Shown: in pieces, positions 7,027 through 11,370 of the stretch | Position numbering within the stretch: position 1 is the first letter of the stretch | How the letters are laid out: every line of letters begins with the position of its first letter | Source: Spirochaetaceae bacterium | Lineage (GTDB): Bacteria > Spirochaetota > Spirochaetia > Treponematales > Breznakiellaceae | Length of the DNA stretch: 11,370 nucleotides | Direction of reading: 5' to 3' | Assembly (NCBI GenBank): GCA_031284645.1 | Contig: JAITXS010000024.1 | Location: forward strand, 1 to 11,370 | Notes under the pieces: generated by a model | The model's database searches: none | Seen by the model: the letters and a program-made list of their open reading frames with translations, nothing else | What the model was told of the DNA's origin: nothing | Program-made: the position numbers and the translations under genes

Positions 7027-8880
7027 CTACCTCCGTTTTCTTTTTTTAGGCGGGACAATGACTTTTTTAACCATTTCTTTTTTTTCATTTTTCTCCGCCT
7101 TCCTTTTCGCTAAATAGTTATTGATGATCAATTGCTGAACCATCGTTAAAACATTTGACATGATCCAGTAGACCAAGAGACCGGATGGAACATTATAAAG
7201 AACGAAGAAAAATACTATGGGCATCATATAAAGCATCATCTTCATCTGCTTGTTACCCGCTTGGTCAGGAGTCTGCGTTACCTTCCCGTATAAAAGCTGG
7301 GACCCCAAATACATAAAGGGCAGCAGGCGTATCTCATTCCAGCCTAAAATCGGAAGTTTAAACGGTGCAAAACTAAAGATATATTCCGGCTGTGAAAGGT
7401 CAGGAATCCATCCGGGGATAAATATCGCGCCGCGTAAATCAAAATGATTATTAAAAAGATTATACATCGCAAAGAATATGGGAATCTGGATTAGCATGGG
7501 TAGACAGCCTGAAAGCGGGTTGTACCCTTCCTTCTTGTATAAAGCCCCCATCTCTGCGTTTAATTTTACCGGAGTATCTTTGTATTTTTCCTGTAGTTCT
7601 TTGATTTTAGGCGCTATCGCCTGCATACGGAGCGTACCTTCCGATCCTTTTTTGGTAAGCGGAAATAAAATTAACTTGACCAGCAAAGTTACCAGAATAA
7701 TAGCAACCCCGTAATTCGGAATTAAGTGATAAAACAAACTTAAAAACCACTTTAACGCCGCTTCAAGCGGATTTAAAATAGCCCAAAAACCACTTGCGTT
7801 TGCCGCTGCGGAAAGATCGTATCCGTCAACATGACCAAAGCGGCTTTTGTTGGTATCGTATATTTCAAGTGCACGCGCTGTCTTTGGCCCCATGTAAAAA
7901 CGAAATACATCACTTTGCACTGAAGCATTAAACGGCGGCCGTTCTATAAAAAGACGCGAAGCAGAGCTTAAACCCTTTTCAGGGTCCATTGAAAAAATAT
8001 AATTATACGGGGTTTTATCGGGGATAGCGATAAACGCAAAATATTTGCCGGCAATTGCGGCCCAAGAAATTGAGGAATCAACCAGTGCGTCTTCCGAGAG
8101 AGCCACTTTTTGATTTTTCACCTTCCCGTTTACCGACACAAGATAATGTCGATAATCCTGTCTTTCATCTAAAACAGTGAATTTGGGGCCTATCTGCGGG
8201 CCAATGGAAAGGGTATAGGCAAAGTCGCCATTTTTTGTCTGAAAATTCAATTCGGGGATTGATGCGCCGCCGTCAACCGTGATGACAAGCTCAAACATAT
8301 ATTCATCCGGAACAAAACGCCATTTCTTTATCAGCCGGAATGGTTTCCCCCTGATTTCGTAATCGGCAGTGAATTCCAGTTCGGTATCTGAAATTTGCCG
8401 AGTCTGAAAAATCGAATTGTCGATCTGCGCCTCTTTACCTCCGAAGGCAATACCAAAGGCATGAGCCTCTCTGTCTCCGTGTAACACCATATTTACGCTG
8501 TCTGTTCCGTCCTGATGCTGCTTTAATTTTAACGATACCAAATCACCGCCGGCATTGGTAAAAAGCGCTTCAAACAAATCGGTATTAATGGCAAAAAGCT
8601 GTTCTTCGCCGGAGATCTGATCAACTCTTCTTGGAACGAGGCTAAAAGTTTCTCTGTTTGTTGTCCCTTGAGCATCAACGGCTCCCGCTGTTGCAACGGA
8701 CGCCCCCGAAGAGACGGCTTGCGATCCGCCGTCTGCGGATGAACTCTGATATTGCTCACTTGTCGGTGCTCCGCCGATTTCGGCCTGAGTTTTCGGCGGA
8801 AAGAATACCAAGGCGATAAAATAATACGCTACGATAACGACCATCGAAATAACTATTGCTAAAATTGTTTTTTTTTCCAT
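7027..8880 (-). CDS. yidC: Membrane protein insertase YidC (Gram-negative type with periplasmic domain)
   Basis: YidC inserts and folds inner-membrane proteins, alone or with SecYEG. The protein has 617 residues from the ATG at 8880; a TTG immediately before it is also open, but GAGG (8885-8888) is correctly spaced only for the ATG. There is an N-terminal anchor (about 4-28), a Ser/Ala-rich linker (about 35-75), a large periplasmic P1 domain (about 90-350), and the conserved insertase core (about 365-595) with FPLTKK, GYNPLSGCLPMLIQIPIFFAMY and a C-terminal helix pair with NVPSGLLVYW. The groove Arg of E. coli YidC (R366) is replaced by Lys (K402 in LVTLLVKLILFPLT). The very basic tail (PPKKRKRR) suits ribosome binding. 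It sits 68 bp after yidD and is coupled to jag. Confidence 0.97.
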   Translation of the reverse strand: MEKKTILAIVISMVVIVAYYFIALVFFPPKTQAEIGGAPTSEQYQSSSADGGSQAVSSGASVATAGAVDAQGTTNRETFSLVPRRVDQISGEEQLFAINTDLFEALFTNAGGDLVSLKLKQHQDGTDSVNMVLHGDREAHAFGIAFGGKEAQIDNSIFQTRQISDTELEFTADYEIRGKPFRLIKKWRFVPDEYMFELVITVDGGASIPELNFQTKNGDFAYTLSIGPQIGPKFTVLDERQDYRHYLVSVNGKVKNQKVALSEDALVDSSISWAAIAGKYFAFIAIPDKTPYNYIFSMDPEKGLSSASRLFIERPPFNASVQSDVFRFYMGPKTARALEIYDTNKSRFGHVDGYDLSAAANASGFWAILNPLEAALKWFLSLFYHLIPNYGVAIILVTLLVKLILFPLTKKGSEGTLRMQAIAPKIKELQEKYKDTPVKLNAEMGALYKKEGYNPLSGCLPMLIQIPIFFAMYNLFNNHFDLRGAIFIPGWIPDLSQPEYIFSFAPFKLPILGWNEIRLLPFMYLGSQLLYGKVTQTPDQAGNKQMKMMLYMMPIVFFFVLYNVPSGLLVYWIMSNVLTMVQQLIINNYLAKRKAEKNEKKEMVKKVIVPPKKRKRR

Positions 8881-8948
8881 CAATCCTCAATTATCTTTTA
8901 TCTTTCAAAAAAATCCGTTCTAAAAATTTATAATGTAAAACGACTGCC

Positions 8949-9170
8949 TTATGGCACCGGATCGTACCCGCCTTCATGAAAAGGATGGCATCGAAGCAGT
9001 CTTTTAAGCGTTAAAATCAATCCATGAGTAACGCCGTGTTTTTCGACTGCTTCACGCCCGTACGCAGAACATGACGGATAAAACCGGCAGCAACGTGGTT
9101 TATGCGGGGAAATAATCTGCTGGTAAAGCCAAAACAAGGAAAGTATCAATTTCTTAATTGTCTTTTTCAT
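8949..9170 (-). CDS. yidD: Membrane protein insertion efficiency factor YidD
   Basis: YidD is a small, membrane-associated protein that aids insertion of membrane proteins and is nearly always encoded between rnpA and yidC. From the ATG at 9170 it has 73 residues, the usual size, with an amphipathic N-terminus (KKTIKKLILSLFWLYQQIIS) and the family core RCCRFYPSCSAYGREAVEKH, LLRCHPFHEGGYDPVP; cysteines are at 27, 28, 34 and 61. A longer frame back to 9209 exists but adds a non-conserved N-terminus. The gene overlaps the end of rnpA by 17 bp and has no strong ribosome site of its own, so it probably depends on translation of rnpA. Confidence 0.95.
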   Translation of the reverse strand: MKKTIKKLILSLFWLYQQIISPHKPRCCRFYPSCSAYGREAVEKHGVTHGLILTLKRLLRCHPFHEGGYDPVP

Positions 9171-9564
9171 TTCGGTCAACCATATCCGCCTTGCGGAACA
9201 AGATTTCAAGCTGGGCTAATCTTGATTTTAAACAAGCTTTTTCATCAGGATAAACGAGCAGGGCCATGTCAAGCCCTTGCTTTAAAACAACACGAAGATA
9301 CCGGTATGCTTCCCGTCCCAGACGCCGTGCTCTGTTTCTTTGAACGGCATTGCCGAATTTTCGTGAAAAAACAAATGCAATACGATTATATTCATAAGGA
9401 ACAGTCTCCCCGACCTCATCCTGCCTCTTGTTTCTTTGAATAAAAAAAAGTCTTGCACCCGCGCATGATACGCTTTTACCGCGCTTAAAAACCATACTGA
9501 TATCGGAAGAGCTTTTTAAATGCTCTTCTTTTGGGAATCCGAAAGACTTTCCCCCTGATTTCAT
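9154..9564 (-). CDS. rnpA: Ribonuclease P protein component RnpA
   Basis: RnpA is the protein subunit of RNase P and helps the catalytic RNA trim the 5' ends of pre-tRNAs. The protein has 136 residues, slightly longer than the typical 110-120. The signature SRKFGNAVQRNRARRLGREA spans residues 67-86 and contains the RNR motif (R76-N77-R78, then R80 and R81) of the tRNA/RNA contact surface; FVFSRKF gives the central strand. The N-terminal PKEEHLKSSSDISMVFKRGK matches the usual first helix region. The ATG is 3 bp after the rpmH stop, so rnpA follows rpmH in one transcript, as in most bacteria. The C-terminal codons overlap yidD. Confidence 0.95.
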   Translation of the reverse strand: MKSGGKSFGFPKEEHLKSSSDISMVFKRGKSVSCAGARLFFIQRNKRQDEVGETVPYEYNRIAFVFSRKFGNAVQRNRARRLGREAYRYLRVVLKQGLDMALLVYPDEKACLKSRLAQLEILFRKADMVDRNEKDN

Positions 9565-9567
9565 CTG

Positions 9568-9723
9568 CTAATACGGCTTTTTCTCATCCGCAACGCTTAA
9601 CTTAAGCCGTCCTTTGGCCCGCCTTCTCTTTAAAATAAGACGTCCACCCTTGGTTTTCATCCTTGCACGAAACCCGAATTTTCGGTTCCGTTTTACTTTA
9701 CTCGGCTGATATGTCCGCTTCAT
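9568..9723 (-). CDS. rpmH: 50S ribosomal protein L34
   Basis: L34 is a small basic protein of the large ribosomal subunit. Translating the - strand from ATG 9723 gives 51 residues that begin MKRTYQPSKVKRNRKFGFRA and continue RMKTKGGRLILKRRRAKGRL, the canonical L34 sequence, followed by a short extra tail (SVADEKKPY) beyond the usual 44-46 residues. The ribosome site AAGGAG (- strand, 9733-9738) is 9 nt upstream. It is the first gene of the leftward block and lies 3 bp before rnpA. A good promoter is visible about 65-90 bp upstream. Confidence 0.97.
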   Translation of the reverse strand: MKRTYQPSKVKRNRKFGFRARMKTKGGRLILKRRRAKGRLKLSVADEKKPY

Positions 9724-9747
9724 TGGACTTTTCTCCTTAAATATTGT

Positions 9748-9763
9748 TACCCTAAAATGGGTA
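9748..9763. other. Hairpin in the rpmH leader
   Basis: TACCC-TAAAAT-GGGTA forms a 5-bp stem with a 6-nt loop in the 5' untranslated region of rpmH, 10 nt upstream of its ribosome site. It has the same length (16 nt) and the same arms as the hairpin repeated four times in the array at 10100-10862 (TACCCTTATTAGGGTA). It might influence L34 translation; this is inference. Confidence 0.45.
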
Positions 9764-9786
9764 TAAGTTGACTTTGTATGATAAAA

Positions 9787-9815
9787 AGTTTATCTAAACC
9801 GGAGCCTTCCGTCAA
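9787..9815 (-). promoter_or_regulatory. Sigma70-like promoter of the rpmH operon
   Basis: On the - strand, TTGACG (9815-9810, five of six consensus bases) is followed after exactly 17 bp by TAAACT (9792-9787, four of six). Transcription would begin near 9780 and leave a leader of about 57 nt before rpmH. Just upstream, the sequence CGCAGTGCCTCAT is directly repeated (9821-9833 and 9839-9851), where a remnant insertion sequence begins. Confidence 0.65.
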
Positions 9816-9838
9816 GAGCCCGCAGTGCCTCATGTCAA

Positions 9839-9900
9839 CGCAGTGCCTCATTGAAAAAGTAACCCTGAAGGGATTTTGCCTCATTTAGAAAAAGTAACCC
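9839..9900 (+). mobile_element. Remnant end of an insertion sequence with duplicated subterminal repeats
   Basis: TGCCTCATT followed by GAAAAAGTAACCC occurs twice in direct orientation (9844-9865, and 9877-9900 with two extra bases). Repeated motifs of this kind are typical of the terminal region of transposable elements, and a transposase N-terminus starts 46 bp to the right in the expected inward direction. No matching inverted copy (GGGTTACTTTTTC) appears to the right in this window, so the other end is missing. The repeats are seen directly; the IS interpretation is inference supported by the adjacent reading frame. Confidence 0.6.
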
Positions 9901-9945
9901 AAATTATAATGGTTTCCAAAACAGGGGGAACAAATGGGGTTAAAA

Positions 9946-10094
9946 ATGAGTGAAAAAAAGGCAGTTACCCAAGAGGTTTGCCGGAGGTATCGGGCCCGAA
10001 TTGCAGGGAAAGATCAAAGATTCTTGACGGGTTTTTAAAAACGACAAGGTATCGCAACCGGAACATAGAGCTAAAGTTGCTTTTTCCAAGTTAG
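9946..10094 (+). pseudogene. Frameshifted N-terminal fragment of an rve-type (IS481/ISNCY-like) transposase
   Basis: An ATG at 9946, preceded by GGGG at 9936-9939, opens MSEKKAVTQEVCRRYRARIA, which matches the N-terminal helix-turn-helix start of IS481/ISNCY-like integrase-core transposases. That frame stops at 10036. The homology continues in another frame from about 10017 as KILDGFLKTTRYRNRN and IELKLLF, the usual next segment (compare ILDEF...TGYNRNYA in the family), up to the TAG at 10092. So there is one frameshift near 10010-10017, and the rest of the gene, including the DDE catalytic core, is absent: the sequence changes abruptly into the G-rich array at about 10090. This is a dead relic, recognised from memory of the family and not from a search. 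Confidence 0.6.
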
Positions 10095-10905
10095 GGTTTG
10101 GGGTCTAAATAGGGTCGAAATAGGGTCTTGGGTCATGGGTAATAGGGTATAGACTTTACCAGAAAGCCCCTACCCTTATTAGGGTAACGGGGGATAGGGT
10201 ATTGGGTATAGATTTTACCAGATATCCTCTGACCTATCCCGAACTCTCCTAAACCTTTGCTTCGGGGTCTAAATAGGGTCTAAATAGGGTAAAGGGTTAT
10301 GGGTATTGGGTATAGTTCTTATCAGAAAGTTACTACCCTTATTAGGGTAATTGGGTCATGGGTAATAGGGTATAGACTTTACCAGAAAGCCTGTGCCATG
10401 CCCAACTCCCCTTGACCCATGTTTCGGGGTCTGAGTAGGGTAATGGGGTCAAAATAGGGTCGTTGGGTAAAGGGTATAGTTCTTATCAGAAAGTCCCTAC
10501 CCTTATTAGGGTAAAGGGTTGGGGTATGAGGTTTAGATTTCATCAGAAAGCCTGTATCGTCCCGAAGCCCTTAGCTCTTTGCTTCGGGGTCTAAATAGGG
10601 TCTAAACAGTGTCTAACTAGGGTCTAAATAGGGTAAAGGGTTATGGGTATTGGGTATAGTTCTTATCAGAAAGTCCCTACCCTTATTAGGGTAACGGGGG
10701 ATAGGGTATTGGGTATAGATTTTACCAGATATCCTCTGACCTATCCCGAACTCTCCTAAACCTTTGCTTCGGGGTCTGAATAGGGTAATGGGGTTAGGGG
10801 TCTGGGGTATAGACTTTACCAGAAAGCCTGTATCGTCCCGAGGCCCTTAGCTCTTTGCTTCGGGTATGGGATAGCGGATGTCTGATATTACTATACCCCA
10901 TACCC
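10090..10905. repeat. G-rich, hairpin-bearing higher-order repeat array
   Basis: GGGGTCT opens units at 10100, 10264, 10426, 10586 and 10771 (spacings 164, 162, 160, 185), and a final short unit ends at about 10862. Each full unit contains: GGGT tracts spaced about 7 bp apart; a box of consensus TATAGNNYTTAYCAGAAAG; the hairpin TACCCTTATTAGGGTA (10171, 10334, 10498, 10678); a second GGGT tract; a second box; and a CCCGAA...TTCGGG stem-loop (perfect 8-bp stem at 10561-10588, degenerate in the second unit). The box starts at 10148, 10207, 10311, 10371, 10475, 10532, 10655, 10714 and 10808, alternating short (57-60) and long (94-123) intervals. A 103-bp block is identical at 10168-10270 and 10675-10777. 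No reading frame of note is present. The function is unknown. Confidence 0.9.
10862..10905 (-). terminator. Large stem-loop downstream of the lectin-like gene
   Basis: GGGTATGGG and ATAG (10862-10874) pair with CTAT and CCCATACCC (10891-10905), with a two-base bulge and a 16-nt loop, giving 13 base pairs. It lies 27 bp beyond the stop of the leftward gene that ends at 10932. The loop and right arm carry an inverted copy of the array's TATAG box (10876-10895). It may terminate that transcript, but no T-run follows, so this is tentative. Confidence 0.5.
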
Positions 10906-10931
10906 TAGACCCTACTACCCTTCTTTAAACC

Positions 10932-11370
10932 CTAGCGCACACAGAATGCGGGGACAACGCCGGGGCTGGAGTTGAGGGGGTACACATTGGAAGACACTCC
11001 GTTGAATAGGAGGCAGCATTGTTTGGAATCGTTTTCAGCAGGCGATGCTTCCCAATAATCACTCAGACTGCCAACACCAGGCTTCATACTCTTTACCGTG
11101 CTTCCCTTATAATATTCCAAAAATGCCTGATTATACTTTGTTTCCAGATCCCTATTTGATTTTCGTCCGACTCCCTTTAGCTCCCACTCGGTGGTTATCC
11201 AGAGCTTGTCCTTAATCTCATCAACATCAGTTTGTGCCGTATTGCTTATCGCCCGATTTGGCGCCCAGATGATATCCGTATCCATCGGCACTCCGGCCGC
11301 TATTAAACCCTTCGTAAAATTCCCCTCGGCCTCAGCATCTTCAGGACTTGACGATACCTTCACCAGATAC
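10932..11370 (-). CDS. C-terminal part of a DUF6273/C-type-lectin-like protein (partial)
   Basis: The frame is open to the window edge, and no start needs to lie inside: a GTG at 11363 exists, but the sequence reads through it in the same frame. About 145 residues are visible. The segment DEIKDKLWITTEWELKGVG, then LSDYWEASPAEND, NGVSSN and the terminal GVVPAFCVR, follows the pattern of DUF6273-type domains (Lxxx-TExE, W-x-x-SP, VxPAF), which have a C-type-lectin-like fold and are common in exported and repeat-rich proteins. Such C-termini are among the targets diversified by diversity-generating retroelements, but no template repeat or reverse transcriptase is visible here. The ligand and role are unknown. 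The stop codon is followed by a large stem-loop and the G-rich array. Confidence 0.7.
   Translation of the reverse strand, partial: YLVKVSSSPEDAEAEGNFTKGLIAAGVPMDTDIIWAPNRAISNTAQTDVDEIKDKLWITTEWELKGVGRKSNRDLETKYNQAFLEYYKGSTVKSMKPGVGSLSDYWEASPAENDSKQCCLLFNGVSSNVYPLNSSPGVVPAFCVR

Noticed and set aside
9102..9443. Rightward 113-residue reading frame
   Set aside because: It is antisense to rnpA and yidD, both of which have clear conserved motifs.
10100..10862. CRISPR array
   Set aside because: The repeats are not short identical direct repeats with unique spacers; the intervals between boxes are themselves repeated and vary in an alternating pattern. No cas gene is present.
9724..10931. Replication origin with DnaA boxes
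   Set aside because: No TTATCCACA-like box was seen on either strand; TTATCAGAA in the array matches only six of nine bases.
9839..10931. Template repeat of a diversity-generating retroelement
   Set aside because: I found no near-copy of the 3' end of the lectin-like gene (about 10935-11055) in the window, and no reverse transcriptase frame.
10100..10932. Eukaryotic-type telomere repeat
   Set aside because: GGGT runs have a period near 7 bp but variable linkers, and the tract is interrupted by hairpins and boxes; it is also followed by a gene, not a chromosome end.

Overview
The window looks like chromosomal DNA of a spirochaete, most probably a Treponema. I base this on the style of the proteins (FkpA/Mip-like lipoprotein with a relaxed lipobox, YidC with a Lys in the first conserved-domain helix, a 51-residue L34), on moderate G+C, and on the gene set; the genus is an inference and I cannot name a species.

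Left part (1-5405, + strand): a short non-coding leader with stem-loops and a 12-bp direct repeat; an FKBP-type peptidyl-prolyl isomerase lipoprotein; a small divergent-PAP2 (DUF212/YuiD-like) membrane protein; a 223-bp intergenic stretch; serC and serA, a tight two-gene serine-biosynthesis unit (1-bp gap, serA ribosome site inside the end of serC); a strong stem-loop; and miaB, the tRNA methylthiotransferase, which must start at TTG. A bidirectional terminator at about 5425-5447 closes this block against the convergent genes on the other strand.

Middle part (5456-9723, - strand): the classic rpmH-rnpA-yidD-yidC-jag block, read right to left and followed by an unrecognised exported protein. 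rpmH (ribosomal protein L34, 51 aa) is a short gene just upstream of rnpA. rnpA and yidD overlap. A good sigma70-like promoter (TTGACG, 17 bp, TAAACT) lies upstream of rpmH. The block links ribosome and RNase P production with the membrane-protein insertion machinery.

Right part (9724-11370): about 1.2 kb with no intact gene before the last reading frame. It holds (a) the rpmH leader and promoter, (b) one end of an insertion sequence with duplicated subterminal repeats and a frameshifted N-terminal scrap of an rve-type transposase, (c) an unusual array of about 780 bp of G-rich, hairpin-bearing repeats with about 163-bp higher-order units built from two alternating half-units, and (d) an inverted half-unit that forms a large stem-loop just after the stop codon of a leftward gene. 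That gene is cut by the window edge; its C-terminus resembles DUF6273/C-type-lectin-like domains.

The structured G-rich array, lying between the rpmH promoter and the lectin-like gene, is the most unusual thing here. I see no CRISPR array, tRNA, rRNA or intact mobile element.
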